Assembly: GCF_010614805.1 (NCBI RefSeq) | Contig: NZ_JAAFZC010000004.1 | Location: 62,001 to 126,000, forward strand | Direction of reading: 5' to 3' | Length of the DNA: 64,000 nucleotides | Source: Pseudooceanicola aestuarii | GTDB lineage: Bacteria; Pseudomonadota; Alphaproteobacteria; Rhodobacterales; Rhodobacteraceae | In this document: positions 7,631 through 17,464 of the stretch, piece after piece | Position numbering within the stretch: position 1 is the first letter of the stretch | How the letters are laid out: every line of letters begins with the position of its first letter | Position numbers and translations under genes: made by a program | Notes under the pieces: model-generated | Database searches by the model: none | What the model saw: only the letters and a program-made list of their open reading frames with translations | What the model was told of the DNA's origin: nothing

Positions 7631-9781
7631 TCAGGCTCCGGTCTGGTTTTTGGCCTTGCGGCGGTAGGCATGCAGCAAGGGCTCGGTGTAGCCCGACGGC
7701 TGTTCGGCGCCAAGCAGGATCAGGTCGCGCGCCGCCTGAAAGGACAGGCCGTCGCAATGCGGCGTCATCGGCTGGTACAGGGGATCGCCGGCATTCTGCG
7801 CATCGACCTTCGCGGCCATCCGGCGCAGGCTGTCCAGCACCTCGTCGCGGGTGACGATACCGTGCATCAGCCAGTTGGCCAGGATCTGGGCCGAGATCCG
7901 CAGGGTCGCGCGATCCTCCATCAGGGCGACATCGTCGATGTCGGGCACCTTGGAACAGCCGATCCCCTGGTCCACCCAGCGAACGACATAGCCCAGGATG
8001 GATTGGCAGCTGTTGTCCAGCCCGCGCTTGATCTCCGCCGGGGTCAGGCTGCGGTCATGCAGGACCGGCGGGGTCAGCAGATCCGCCCGGCTGGCGGCCT
8101 GTCGGGTGGCGATCTCCGTCAACCGGTCAAACACCTTTTCCGCGTGGTAATGCGTCGCGTGCAGCGTCGCCGCCGTCGGCGAGGGAACCCAGGCGGTCGT
8201 GGCGCCGGACTGAGGGTGCCCGATCTTGGCCTCCAGCATCTCTGCCATGTCGTCGGGCTTGGCCCACATGCCCTTGCCGATCTGGCCATGGCCCACCAGC
8301 CCGGTAGCGACACCGGCATCGACGTTGTTGTCCTCGTAGGCCAGCAGCCATGGCGCGCCCTTCATCTCTTCCTTGGGAATGACGGGGCCAAGCCGCATGC
8401 TGGTGTGGATCTCGTCGCCGGTGCGGTCCAGAAAGCCGGTGTTGATGAACATGATCCGGTCCTTCACCTGCCGGATGCATTCCACCAGGTTGACCGATGT
8501 CCGCCGTTCCTCGTCCATCACGCCCAGCTTGACGGTGTTGCGGGGCAGGCCCAGCATCTCCTCCACCCGACCATAAAGCCGGTTGGCAAAGCCTACTTCC
8601 TCGGGACCATGCATCTTCGGCTTCACGATATAGACAGAACCGGTGCGCGAATTGCGATCCGCCTCGCGGTTGCGGTCGTGCAGTGCGGCGGTGACGGTGA
8701 ACACCGCGTCAAGGATGCCTTCGGGCACCTCCGCACCGTCCAGCAGCACTGCATCGCTGGTCATCAGGTGGCCGACGTTGCGCACCAGCGCCAGCGACCG
8801 GCCCTTCAGGACCAGTGGCGTGCCGTCGGGGGCGGTGAAAGTGCGGTCCTTCTCAAGGGTGCGGTGCATCGTGGTGCCGCCCTTCTCGAAGCTTTCGGAC
8901 AGCGTGCCGTCCATCAGGCCCAGCCAGTTGGAATAGGCCAGCACCTTGTCGGCAGCATCCACGGCGGCAACGGAATCCTCGCAATCGTGGATTGCGGTGA
9001 TCGCGCTTTCCAGCACCACGTCGCGCAGCCCCGAAGGGCTGGCGGCGCCGACCGGGTGGGACGGGTCGATCACCAGTTCGATATGCAGCCCGTTGTTGCG
9101 CAGCAAGTAGGCGCCGCCGCCCGGCGTTTCGGTGTATCCGGCAAAGGCCGCCGGGTCGGCCAGACCGGTCACCGTCTCTCCGATTTCCGCCACCAGCGTC
9201 GCGCCGTCGCGGCGATAGGCGGTCACCCCGGCATGCGAGCCCTGCGCCAAAGGTGCCGCCCGGTCGAGGAACGCGGCCGCCCAGGCAACGGCCTGTGCCC
9301 CGCGCGCGGTGTCGTAGCCGGCACCTTCGGGCGCGCCCGGCAGAGCGTCGGTGCCGTAGAGCGCGTCATACAGGGACCGCCAGCGCGCATTCGCGGCATT
9401 CAGCGCATAGCGCGCGTTCATCACCGGCACGACCAGCTGCGGGCCTGCGATCTCGGCGATCTCGGGGTCTACATTGGCGGTGCCCACGGAAAACGGCGCG
9501 CCCTCGGGGGTCAGATAGCCGATCTTCTTCAGGAAATCCTGGTAGTCCGCCTGATCGATGGGGGTGCCATTCTGCGCCAGGGCCCATGCGTCCATCTGCT
9601 GTTGAAGCTGCGCGCGGATCTCCAGCAACCGTTTGTTTTCTGGCGCGAATTCCTGGAGGATCCCGTGCAGCCCTGACCAGAAGGCATCCGGTTCCAGTTC
9701 CGTGCCCGGCAGCAGCCTGGTTTCCGCGAACGCGCTCAATTCGGCGGCGACCTGAAGCGCGCCATGCTGTCGATAGGACAT
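7631..9781 (-). CDS. glcB: Malate synthase G
   Basis: A 716-residue single-chain enzyme condensing glyoxylate with acetyl-CoA to malate. The length matches isoform G (about 720). Recognisable blocks include [55 protein letters not shown] and [18 protein letters not shown]; the last holds the glyoxylate/Mg-binding acidic residues. ATG 9781 follows AAAGGAGG. It forms a two-gene unit with glcG and is divergent from an IclR regulator. No glcDEF glycolate oxidase is present here, so glyoxylate must come from elsewhere. Confidence 0.97.
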   Translation of the reverse strand: MSYRQHGALQVAAELSAFAETRLLPGTELEPDAFWSGLHGILQEFAPENKRLLEIRAQLQQQMDAWALAQNGTPIDQADYQDFLKKIGYLTPEGAPFSVGTANVDPEIAEIAGPQLVVPVMNARYALNAANARWRSLYDALYGTDALPGAPEGAGYDTARGAQAVAWAAAFLDRAAPLAQGSHAGVTAYRRDGATLVAEIGETVTGLADPAAFAGYTETPGGGAYLLRNNGLHIELVIDPSHPVGAASPSGLRDVVLESAITAIHDCEDSVAAVDAADKVLAYSNWLGLMDGTLSESFEKGGTTMHRTLEKDRTFTAPDGTPLVLKGRSLALVRNVGHLMTSDAVLLDGAEVPEGILDAVFTVTAALHDRNREADRNSRTGSVYIVKPKMHGPEEVGFANRLYGRVEEMLGLPRNTVKLGVMDEERRTSVNLVECIRQVKDRIMFINTGFLDRTGDEIHTSMRLGPVIPKEEMKGAPWLLAYEDNNVDAGVATGLVGHGQIGKGMWAKPDDMAEMLEAKIGHPQSGATTAWVPSPTAATLHATHYHAEKVFDRLTEIATRQAASRADLLTPPVLHDRSLTPAEIKRGLDNSCQSILGYVVRWVDQGIGCSKVPDIDDVALMEDRATLRISAQILANWLMHGIVTRDEVLDSLRRMAAKVDAQNAGDPLYQPMTPHCDGLSFQAARDLILLGAEQPSGYTEPLLHAYRRKAKNQTGA

Positions 9782-9851
9782 GATGATCCTCCTTTGTTTG
9801 TCGCCGGAGGTACGGGGGGCTGGCGCCGATCCGCAATTTCTGAAAAAAAGT

Positions 9852-9868
9852 TTCCCACGATACGGGAA
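9852..9868. promoter_or_regulatory. Inverted repeat in glcB / IclR divergent promoter
   Basis: TTCCC-N7-GGGAA inverted arms at 9852-9856 and 9864-9868 lie between the glcB start (9781) and the IclR gene start (9885). The site is close to the IclR ribosome site, where an autoregulator could act. IclR-family proteins bind short palindromes of this size; assignment is inference. Confidence 0.4.
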
Positions 9869-9884
9869 GCCAGAGGAGGCCGGG

Positions 9885-10682
9885 ATGCGGATATCCCAGA
9901 CCGGTGACGCCGGGATCGTTCAATCGGTTGATCGCGCGCTTGCCCTGCTGGAGGCGCTGGCGGAGCATTCCGGCGGTGCCGGGCTGTCCGATCTGTCCCG
10001 CGCGATCGGCCTGCCCACGTCCACGGCGCACCGGTTGCTGACAACCCTGCAATTGCGCGGCTTCGTCGCGCATGAGCCGCTGTCCCGTCGCTGGGTCATC
10101 GGGCACCGGGCGTTTTCGGTGGGCGAGAGCTTCTCCCACTACGCCAATATCGTCGCCCTCGCCCGGCCCTTCCTGCGCGCGCTGCGCGACGACACCCGCG
10201 AAACCGCGAATCTGGGCGTGGTGGAGGCGGAGGACACCGTCACCATCGCCCAGGCCGAAAGCCGCGAGATCAACCGTGCCATCGCGCCGCCGGGCGGGCG
10301 GGTGCCGATCTTCAACTCGGGCATGGGCAAGGCGATCATCGCCACCTGGCCCGACGACGCCATCGAAACCCTGGTCAGGCGCCAAAGCCTGCGCCCGATG
10401 ACACCGACCAGCCTGCGCTGCATGGAGGACGTGATGGTCGAGATCCGGGCCACCCGCGACCGGGGCTATGCCATCGACAACGAGGAATACATCAGCGGCA
10501 TGCGCTGCGTCGCCGCTGTTGTGTGGTCCTCGGGTGGGGATCCGGTGGCGGCGGTCTCGGTGTCCGGGGTGGCGGGGCGGGTCACGGTGGACCGCATCGG
10601 CGCCATCGCCGACCGGGTGCGGCGGACCGCCCTGGACCTGACCGCCGCGCTGTCCGGCGGTGCCCGTCCGGCGGAGGGGTGA
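9885..10682 (+). CDS. IclR family transcriptional regulator (probable glcB regulator)
   Basis: A 265-residue regulator with an N-terminal winged helix ([19 protein letters not shown], then [19 protein letters not shown]) and an IclR effector domain ending near residue 250. The frame is open upstream to 9780, but ATG 9885 is the right start: AGGAGG lies 5 bp before it, and [19 protein letters not shown] is the family beginning. The longer frame would overlap the glcB start codon. It is divergent from glcB-glcG, so glyoxylate or a related acid is a plausible effector. Confidence 0.9.
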   Translation: MRISQTGDAGIVQSVDRALALLEALAEHSGGAGLSDLSRAIGLPTSTAHRLLTTLQLRGFVAHEPLSRRWVIGHRAFSVGESFSHYANIVALARPFLRALRDDTRETANLGVVEAEDTVTIAQAESREINRAIAPPGGRVPIFNSGMGKAIIATWPDDAIETLVRRQSLRPMTPTSLRCMEDVMVEIRATRDRGYAIDNEEYISGMRCVAAVVWSSGGDPVAAVSVSGVAGRVTVDRIGAIADRVRRTALDLTAALSGGARPAEG

Positions 10683-10941
10683 CGTTCCTCCGGGGGCGGC
10701 GATCACGCGCTCTGCCGTGACGGGAGAGGCCGTCTGCCTCGCGAATGCGTGAGCCGCAGGGCCGCAGCGTCCGGCGCTGGCGCCGGGGGGCATGGTCCAG
10801 CGGCGCGGTGCCGATCAGGGCGACATGCCGCGCATGTTCTGCGCGGACGTGCGCCGTCTCTGGCGGCGGGCGTCGCGGCCTCTGCCTCCTGATATCGGGC
10901 CATGATACACTGGGTTCATCACCAGAAACAGGAGAGATGCC

Positions 10942-11466
10942 ATGTCCAGCAAACTCAGACCCGATCACCAGACCCCGCCCTTGTCGCTGCCGCTTGTCGG
11001 CGGCGGCCGGTTCGACCTGGCCGAGGAATCCCCGCGCGCCTTCACCATGATCGTGGTTTACCGGGGGCATCACTGTCCGGTCTGCCACAAGTACCTGTCG
11101 CAGCTGGCCAACATGCTTGACCAGTTCGAGGAAGCCGGGTTCTCCGTCGTGGCGGTGTCGATGAATGACGAGACGCTGGCCGCCCGCGCGCAACAGGAAT
11201 GGGATCTGGGCCGACTGCGGATCGCCTATGGCCTGACCATCGAGATGGCGAAGGATTGGGGGCTGTGGATCTCCGAGGCGTTCAAGGAAACAGAGCAGGA
11301 TATCTTTGCCGAACCGGGGATGTTCTGGGTCCGCCCCGACGGACGGCTGTACCTGGTGGATATCGCCAACATGCCCTGGCCCCGGCCGGATCTGGAGTTC
11401 CTGCTGTCAAAGGCTCCTTTTGCCCTGGAAAACGGCTACCCCGCCCGAGGCACCTACGAAGGCTGA
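10942..11466 (+). CDS. Peroxiredoxin-like AhpC/TSA family protein
   Basis: A 174-residue thioredoxin-fold protein. The strand FTMIVVYRGHHCPVCHKYL carries a CPVC motif where AhpC/TSA proteins keep the peroxidatic cysteine. DPEs such as SMNDETLAARAQQEWDL and MFWVRPDGRLYLVDI follow the family pattern. No signal peptide is visible, so it is cytoplasmic. ATG 10942 is preceded by AGGAGAG. It stands alone, convergent with a GST gene; the pairing of redox proteins is suggestive only. Whether it acts as a peroxidase or a thiol oxidoreductase is unknown. Confidence 0.8.
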   Translation: MSSKLRPDHQTPPLSLPLVGGGRFDLAEESPRAFTMIVVYRGHHCPVCHKYLSQLANMLDQFEEAGFSVVAVSMNDETLAARAQQEWDLGRLRIAYGLTIEMAKDWGLWISEAFKETEQDIFAEPGMFWVRPDGRLYLVDIANMPWPRPDLEFLLSKAPFALENGYPARGTYEG

Positions 11467-11541
11467 TCCAGCCGGGCGGCTCCTGTGCCCTCTGCGGTGC
11501 CAGGGGCCCCTGCCCCTGCCCCTGCTCCTGTCCCGGTCCTG

Positions 11542-12180
11542 TCAGCCTTCGGGGATCTCGTTGACCTTGTGCGGCAGGTGGTAGCCGGACTGAACCGCCG
11601 GACGCGCGCGCAGGCGCCGGTACCAGCTGCGGAGGTTGGGGAAATCGCCAAGGTCGATGCCCTGCCAGTCATGGCGGGAGATCCACGGCCAGATCGACAT
11701 GTCGGCGATGGTGTATTCCCCCCGTCCCGCACCGGCCACGTAGTCGCGCCCCGCCAGCCGGGTATCGAGCACTCGGTAAAGCCGTTTCGCCTCGGTGGAA
11801 TAGCGGTCCTCGCTGTAGGGCGAGGTGCCCTTGTTGTATTTCACGAAATGGTGGACCTGGCCCAGCATGGGCCCAAGACCGCCCATCTGCCACATCAACC
11901 ATTCCACCATGCGCCAGTATTCATCGCCCCGAGCCAGGAAGCGGTCATGTTTCTGCGCGAGATAGAGCATGATCGCCCCGGTCTCCATCAGCTGGATATC
12001 GGTTTCATGGTCGACGATCGCCGGAATCCGGTTGTTCGGCGCAATGGCCAGGAATTCGGGGGCGAATTGCTCTCCTTTCGAGATGTCGACAGGCTTGATC
12101 GTATAGGGCACGCCCAACTCTTCAAGCAGGATGGAGACCTTGCGCCCATTGGGTGTGGTCCAGCTGTACAGATCGATCAT
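11542..12180 (-). CDS. Glutathione S-transferase, YfcG/YghU-like
   Basis: A 212-residue protein with a thioredoxin-like N-domain (LYSWTTPNGRKVSILLEELG, cis-Pro block NNRIPAIVDHE) and an all-helical C-domain (about 88-200). The TPNGRKV start resembles the disulfide-bond oxidoreductase GSTs of the YfcG/Ure2p type. I chose ATG 12180, preceded by GGAGGACAC, over an upstream start at 12228. It lies 78 bp after the acyl-CoA ligase on the same strand and may share its transcript. Substrate unknown. Confidence 0.88.
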   Translation of the reverse strand: MIDLYSWTTPNGRKVSILLEELGVPYTIKPVDISKGEQFAPEFLAIAPNNRIPAIVDHETDIQLMETGAIMLYLAQKHDRFLARGDEYWRMVEWLMWQMGGLGPMLGQVHHFVKYNKGTSPYSEDRYSTEAKRLYRVLDTRLAGRDYVAGAGRGEYTIADMSIWPWISRHDWQGIDLGDFPNLRSWYRRLRARPAVQSGYHLPHKVNEIPEG

Positions 12181-12258
12181 GTGTCCTCCGTTGGGTTTGC
12201 CAGCGCGGTGATTGCGGTGGCCGGGCAAAGGGGGGGCGGGTCGGCGCGGGCCGATGGG

Positions 12259-13893
12259 TCAGGCGCCGGTGGCCTCCTGCTCCTGCAAGCGGCGCCAATC
12301 CACCTTGTGGGACGCGGTCAGCGGCAGGCTGTCCACGAAGGCGACCTGCCGCGGCAGTTTGAACGCGGCAAGCCGCGGACGCAACCAGGCGATCAGCTCC
12401 GCCGCCTGCAAGCTGGCGCCGGGGCGCAGCTGGACCAGCGCCTTGACCGTCTCTCCCCGATAGCTGTCTGGGGCGGCGATCACGCAGCAGGTTTCCACCG
12501 CGTCGTGACCGTGGATCAGGTGTTCCACCTCTGTCGGCCAGACCTTGAAACCGGAGGCGTTGATCATCCGCTTCAGCCGGTCGACGATCCTGAAATAGCC
12601 GTCCGGCTGGCGCAGGCCCAGATCGCCGGTGCGCAGGTATCTGTGGCCTTCCCGGTCAAAGAAGGCCAGGGCATCCGCGTCCGGCCGGTTCCAATACCCC
12701 AGCATCACCTGCGGGCCGGATACGGCGATTTCCCCGACCGTGCCGTCGGGCAGCGCGGACAGGCTGTCAGGGTCGATGATCATGGCGCGCGTCCGGGGGG
12801 CCGGCAGGCCGATGGTGCCGGCCTGAACTGCCGCCACAGGGTTGAGATGCGTGGGCGACATCGTCTCCGACAGGCCGTAGGCCTCCACGTAGTCGAGATT
12901 GTATTGGTCCTTCAACCGGGCGGAGACGGGCGCCGGCATCGCCGCGCCGCCGCCGGTGATGCAGGTGATCCGGGCCAGCGCGGGCGCGACCTGTTCCCCC
13001 TGCGACAGCATGTCGACGACCATCGTCGGCGGTGCGTTCCAGAAGGTAACGCCGTAATGGGCGAACAACGCGACAGCCGCCGCCGCATCCCACCGGGACA
13101 GGATGACCAGCGTCGCCCCCGCGTGAATCCCCGCGTTCATCGACCCCTGCATGCCCGCGACGTGAAACAGCGGCTGCACGGCGGTGACGACGCTGGCGGG
13201 GGTCATCCCGTACCATCGTGCCTGCAACACGGCGGTGTGCTGAACGCTGGCATGGCTGTGCAGGCAGCCCTTGGGCACCCCGGTGGAGCCCGAGGTATAA
13301 GGCATCACCGCCGGGTCGCTGGCCGGAGCCGACAGCCCGATCAGCGGTCGCGCGGCAGGTGTGCGTAGCGCCGCCTCCCAGGGCAGAAGACGCGGATCGC
13401 CGGACAGATCCACCGCCGGCCGGGTCAGCACCTCGGGCAGCGCGGCCACCGGCGCGTCGGGTAGCATGTCGGCATAGCGCGCCACGATCAGCCGCAGCCC
13501 AGCGGCACCCGGCCAACCGCTGTAGCGGTCCAGCATGTCCTCGGCCACCAGCGCCACCCGCGCGCCGGCATCGCCCAGGATCGTGGCGACTTCGTCCGCG
13601 CGGTACATCGGATTCAACGGCACGACCACGCCCCGCACCGCCAGCACCGCGTAATAGGCCACGATATACTGCGGGCTGTTCTGCATCTGGATCGCCACCC
13701 GGTCGCCCGGCTGAACCGCCAGCCCGTGCAGCGCGGCAGCCATGTGTCCGACCATGTCGAACATCGCCCCGTAGCTGAGATCGGCGCCGTAATACCCTGT
13801 CGCCCGGCCCTCGGGGCGAGCTGCCGCCTGTCGTGCGAGGTTCAGCAGCAGGCTGCCATCGGGGCCAGTGGGCGTATCAGGCGAACTAGGCAT
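12259..13893 (-). CDS. AMP-dependent acyl-CoA synthetase/ligase
   Basis: A 544-residue ANL-superfamily enzyme activating a carboxylic acid to its CoA ester through an acyl-AMP. The P-loop-like motif MPYTSGSTGVPKG, the later VEAYGLSETMSPTH and GYWNRPDADA blocks, and the hinge RLKRMINASGFKVWPTEVE are all present. The C-terminal adenylation lysine lies in LTASHKVDWRRL, where the usual TxxGKi has His for Gly. ATG 13893 follows AAGGAG. It is divergent from a thiolase/FadB operon, so it probably feeds that beta-oxidation-type route. The chain type of the acid cannot be told. Confidence 0.9.
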   Translation of the reverse strand: MPSSPDTPTGPDGSLLLNLARQAAARPEGRATGYYGADLSYGAMFDMVGHMAAALHGLAVQPGDRVAIQMQNSPQYIVAYYAVLAVRGVVVPLNPMYRADEVATILGDAGARVALVAEDMLDRYSGWPGAAGLRLIVARYADMLPDAPVAALPEVLTRPAVDLSGDPRLLPWEAALRTPAARPLIGLSAPASDPAVMPYTSGSTGVPKGCLHSHASVQHTAVLQARWYGMTPASVVTAVQPLFHVAGMQGSMNAGIHAGATLVILSRWDAAAAVALFAHYGVTFWNAPPTMVVDMLSQGEQVAPALARITCITGGGAAMPAPVSARLKDQYNLDYVEAYGLSETMSPTHLNPVAAVQAGTIGLPAPRTRAMIIDPDSLSALPDGTVGEIAVSGPQVMLGYWNRPDADALAFFDREGHRYLRTGDLGLRQPDGYFRIVDRLKRMINASGFKVWPTEVEHLIHGHDAVETCCVIAAPDSYRGETVKALVQLRPGASLQAAELIAWLRPRLAAFKLPRQVAFVDSLPLTASHKVDWRRLQEQEATGA

Positions 13894-14005
13894 GGCGCTC
13901 CTTTCAATGGTGCGAGAGGCGGCAAATCCGGCTGAGGGCCGGCCTCATTTGCCTATTTGCTAGCACATCGCAAAAACAGAAATAGCAGAAACTGGAAAAA
14001 GATTG

Positions 14006-14015
14006 CGAATATTCG
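14006..14015. promoter_or_regulatory. Palindrome in ligase/thiolase divergent promoter
   Basis: CGAATATTCG is a perfect 10-bp palindrome in the 168-bp region between the divergent ligase and thiolase genes, inside an AT-rich stretch. It could be an operator for one of the IclR regulators or a TetR-type protein, but a 10-bp palindrome alone is weak evidence. Confidence 0.3.
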
Positions 14016-14061
14016 AAATGTCTGCTCATGCTCTGCTCAAAATCCCAGCGGAGGCTCCAGC

Positions 14062-15276
14062 GTGACGACAATCCCAGACGCATATATATGCGAGGCTTTG
14101 CGCACCCCGCGCGGCAAGGGGCGGGCCGGTGGGGGCCTGGCCTCTGTCAAGCCCGTTCAGATCGTGGCGGACCTGCTATCGGAGTTGCAGCGCCGCACCG
14201 GGTTCGCGCCGCGCGACATCGACGATATCGTGCTGGGCTGTGTTTCGCCCGTTGGCGAACAGGGCGGGCCGATGGGCCGGACCGCCGCGCTGATGAACGG
14301 CTGGGACATGGACGCGCCGGGGATGCAGGTGAACCGGTTCTGCGCCTCCGGGCTGGAGGCGATCAATCTGGCCGCGCAGAAGATCCGGTCCGGCTGGGAA
14401 AACATGGTGATCGCAGGAGGAATCGAATCCATGTCGCGTGTGCCGATGTTCTCGGACGGGGGCGCCTGGCAATTCGACCCCGAAATCTCCACCGCGACCG
14501 ACTACGTGCCGCAGGGCATCAGCGCCGACCTGATCGCCACGCTGGGCGGGCTGTCCCGCACGGCGCTGGACGCCTTCTCTGCCCGCTCCCACCAGAATGC
14601 GGCGCGGGCCTGGGCCGAAGGGGCGTTCGACCGTTCGGTGGTGCCGGTGCGCGATGATCTGGGCCAGCCCCTGCTGACGCGGGACGAGGCCATACGCGGC
14701 GGCTCCACGGTGGAGACGCTGGCCACGCTGCCCTGTGTCTTCGATGGCATCGGGCGCGGCGGCTATGACCAGATCGCCCTGACCCGCTACCCGGATCTGA
14801 TGGCGATCCGGCATGACCATACCGCCGGCAATTCCTCGGCCATCGTCGATGGTGCGGCGCTGGTGCTGGTTGCCTCCGACCGGCAGGCGGCGGCCACGGG
14901 GCTGACCCCCCGGGCGCGAATTCTGGGCACCGGGCTGTGCGCCTCCGCGCCGGTGGAGATGCTGACCGGCCCGGCGGAGGCGGCGCGCCGGGCGCTGGTG
15001 GTGGCCGGGCTGACGTTCAACGATATCGACCTGTTCGAGGTCAACGAAGCCTTCGCCGCCGTGCCGCTGCATTTCATGACCGAGACCGGCGTGCCGCTGG
15101 AGCGTGTGAACATCGACGGTGGCGCCATCGCCATGGGCCATCCCCTGGGCGCCACCGGTGCCATGCTGACCGGTACGCTGCTGGACGCGCTGGAGCGTAC
15201 GGGGGGCCGTCGTGGTCTGGTCACCATGTGCATCGGGGCGGGCATGGCCTCGGCCACCGTGATCGAAAGGGTGTGA
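14062..15276 (+). CDS. Thiolase family acetyl-CoA acyltransferase
   Basis: A 404-residue thiolase of usual length. The nucleophilic cysteine lies in VNRFCASGLEAINLA. The catalytic histidine lies in GGAIAMGHPLGATGAM, and the second cysteine in VTMCIGAGMASATVIE. The NEAFA motif is also present, so the enzyme looks fully active. I chose GTG 14062 because GGAGG precedes it by 7 bp and TTIPDAYICEALRTPRGKG is the family start; the frame is open further upstream to 13957. It is first in an operon with the FadB-like enzyme 4 bp later. It would cleave a 3-ketoacyl-CoA or run the reverse condensation. Confidence 0.92.
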   Translation: MTTIPDAYICEALRTPRGKGRAGGGLASVKPVQIVADLLSELQRRTGFAPRDIDDIVLGCVSPVGEQGGPMGRTAALMNGWDMDAPGMQVNRFCASGLEAINLAAQKIRSGWENMVIAGGIESMSRVPMFSDGGAWQFDPEISTATDYVPQGISADLIATLGGLSRTALDAFSARSHQNAARAWAEGAFDRSVVPVRDDLGQPLLTRDEAIRGGSTVETLATLPCVFDGIGRGGYDQIALTRYPDLMAIRHDHTAGNSSAIVDGAALVLVASDRQAAATGLTPRARILGTGLCASAPVEMLTGPAEAARRALVVAGLTFNDIDLFEVNEAFAAVPLHFMTETGVPLERVNIDGGAIAMGHPLGATGAMLTGTLLDALERTGGRRGLVTMCIGAGMASATVIERV

Positions 15277-15280
15277 CGAG

Positions 15281-17464
15281 ATGAACAGTTACCTGACCGA
15301 AGACCTGGACCCCGACGGCCTGCTGATCGTCACCCTGGCCGATCCTTCCGGCCCGCTGAACCGTACCACGGACCAGTTCAAGGCAGAGCTGGCGGCGCTG
15401 CTGGACCGGCTGGAAGCCGCGCCGCCCAAGGGGGTGATCTTGCGCACGGATCGCGACGCCTTCGGCGTGGGCGGCGATGTCGACCAGATCGCCGCGCTGG
15501 CCGCTGCCGGGGTCGGCGAGAGCTTTGCCGACAGCCAGCGGATCAAGGCGTTGTTCCGTCGGATCGAGTCCCTGCCCCTGCCGGTGGTCTGCCTGATCGA
15601 GGGCATGGCCGTCGGCGGCAGTTTCGAGCTGGCGCTGGCCTGCCACGCGGTCTTTGCGCGGGCCGACGCGCGTATCCGCCTGGGTTTTCCCGAATGTTCC
15701 ATAGGGCTGGTGCCCGGCGCGGGCGGGCTGCTGCGCTGCGTGCATCTGCTGGGCGAGGACGCCGCGCGGTCTCTGATTGTCGATGCCACGCTGATCGCCC
15801 CCGACCGCGCCTTGGAACTGGGGTTGGTGACCGGGCTGGCCGAAAACCGCGACGCGTTGATGGCCGCCGCCCGCGCCTGGATCGCCGAGAACGCGACTCC
15901 GGCCAGGCCATGGGATCGCAAGCGCCACAAGGTGCCGGGTGGCGGCCCCTATGATCGGCGCGGGCGCTATCTTGCCCGGCAGGGCCATGTCTCGGGTCTG
16001 GTCAAGCGGGGGCACGGGCGCCAGATGGCCCGGATCACGGCGCTGTCTGCGATTTGCGACGTGGCGGCCTGTGGCTTCGCTGACGGCGCGCTGATCGAAA
16101 GCCGCGCCTTTGCCCGCCAGGCCACCAGCGCCGAGGCGCGCGCCTGTATCGGTCTGGAGATCAAGGACAAATCGGTGCTCAAACGCGCGCCCTCCCGTCC
16201 GCAGGGGGTGCCGGCGCAGGTGTTGCCGACCCGTGTCGGCATCCTGGGCGCAGGGCTGATGGGGGCCGGCATCGCCTTTGCCAATGCGCGCGCCGGCTAC
16301 CCTGTGGCGCTGGCCGACGTAACCCGGGAGGCCGCCGATCGCGGCATGGCACAGGTTCGTGCTGACGTGGACCGCGCCCTGCGACGCAGCCAGATGACGG
16401 CGGCCGAAGGTGCTGCCCTGCTGGCCCGGGTGACGCCGGGGGTCGGCACCGCGCATCTGGCCGGTTGCGACCTGATGATCGAAGCGGTGACCGAGGATAT
16501 CGGCCTGAAACAGCGCGTCCTGCGCGAGATGGAGACGCTGTTGCCCCCGGAAGGCCGCCTGGCTTCCAACACCTCTGCCCTGTCGATCACCGGGATCGCC
16601 CAGGCGCTGGCCCGGCCGGAGGCCTTCCTGGGCCTGCACTTCTTCTCTCCGGTGGACCGGATGCATCTGGTGGAAATCGTCGTCGGCGCCCGGACCGGCG
16701 ACGCGATGCTGGCGCTGGCCCATGATTACAGCCGCTCCCTGCGCAAGCAGCCGATCACCGTGGCCGACAGTCACGGGTTCTTTGCCAGCCGCGTGTTCCA
16801 GAAGTTCATCTACGAGGCCGCCGCCCTGGTGGGCGAGGGCGTGCCCGCCGCGTTGATCGAGAATGCGGCCTTGCAGGCGGGATATCCTGCCGGTCCGCTC
16901 TCCCTGATCGATGACACGGCGCTGACGCTGTCGCTGAAGGTGATCGACCATGCCGCCGAGGCCGCGATTGCCAGCGGTCACGCCCCCGAAAACCACCCCG
17001 GCGAAGCAATCATCCGCACCCTGGCCCTGGATCACGGCCGCGAAGGCCGCCGCGCCGGAGCGGGATTCTATGACTACACCCCCACGGGGAAGTTCCCCTG
17101 GCCCGGCCTGGCGGATCTGGCCTCCCGCCGGCTGCGGCCGACGCCGGCCCCGGAGGAGATCGCCGAACGTTACCTGACGGCGCAATGCTGCGATGTGCTG
17201 CGCTGCCTGGCGGCGGGGGTGATCCGCTCGTCGGCAGAGGTGAACGCCGGGGCGATCCGGGCCATCGGCTTCCCCGCGTGGACCGGTGGCCCGCTGCGCC
17301 TGATCGCCGAGGAGGGCGCCGCCCCCTTCCTGGCGCGCAGCCGGGCGCTGGCCGACCGGCACGGAGCGCGGTTTGCCCTGCCCTTCACAAATACCGATGC
17401 GCTGGCGGCCCTGCTCGACCGGGCCGAGACCTTTGATACTGAACCCGCCATGACACAGGGATGA
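15281..17464 (+). CDS. Multifunctional enoyl-CoA hydratase / 3-hydroxyacyl-CoA dehydrogenase (FadB-like)
   Basis: A 727-residue fusion. Residues about 1-200 are a crotonase fold, with oxyanion-hole and catalytic-Glu blocks VGGSFELALA and FPECSIGLVPGAGG. About 305-490 is the NAD-binding HAD domain (VGILGAGLMGAGIAFANARAG; HFFSPVDRMHLVEIV). The remainder is the duplicated C-terminal helical HAD domain (RAGAGFYDYTP; AIGFPAWTGGP). It performs hydration and NAD-linked oxidation on CoA esters between the ligase and thiolase steps. Its stop overlaps the aminotransferase ATG by 4 bp. Confidence 0.95.
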   Translation: MNSYLTEDLDPDGLLIVTLADPSGPLNRTTDQFKAELAALLDRLEAAPPKGVILRTDRDAFGVGGDVDQIAALAAAGVGESFADSQRIKALFRRIESLPLPVVCLIEGMAVGGSFELALACHAVFARADARIRLGFPECSIGLVPGAGGLLRCVHLLGEDAARSLIVDATLIAPDRALELGLVTGLAENRDALMAAARAWIAENATPARPWDRKRHKVPGGGPYDRRGRYLARQGHVSGLVKRGHGRQMARITALSAICDVAACGFADGALIESRAFARQATSAEARACIGLEIKDKSVLKRAPSRPQGVPAQVLPTRVGILGAGLMGAGIAFANARAGYPVALADVTREAADRGMAQVRADVDRALRRSQMTAAEGAALLARVTPGVGTAHLAGCDLMIEAVTEDIGLKQRVLREMETLLPPEGRLASNTSALSITGIAQALARPEAFLGLHFFSPVDRMHLVEIVVGARTGDAMLALAHDYSRSLRKQPITVADSHGFFASRVFQKFIYEAAALVGEGVPAALIENAALQAGYPAGPLSLIDDTALTLSLKVIDHAAEAAIASGHAPENHPGEAIIRTLALDHGREGRRAGAGFYDYTPTGKFPWPGLADLASRRLRPTPAPEEIAERYLTAQCCDVLRCLAAGVIRSSAEVNAGAIRAIGFPAWTGGPLRLIAEEGAAPFLARSRALADRHGARFALPFTNTDALAALLDRAETFDTEPAMTQG

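Noticed and set aside
7106..9676. Very long plus-strand open frame opposite malate synthase G (856 residues)
   Set aside because: It is the antisense shadow of the clear glcB gene; high GC suppresses stop codons, and the translation has no family features.
11505..11535. Short CCCCTG-type tandem repeat
   Set aside because: Three to four imperfect hexamers between convergent genes; too short to support a repeat element or CRISPR.
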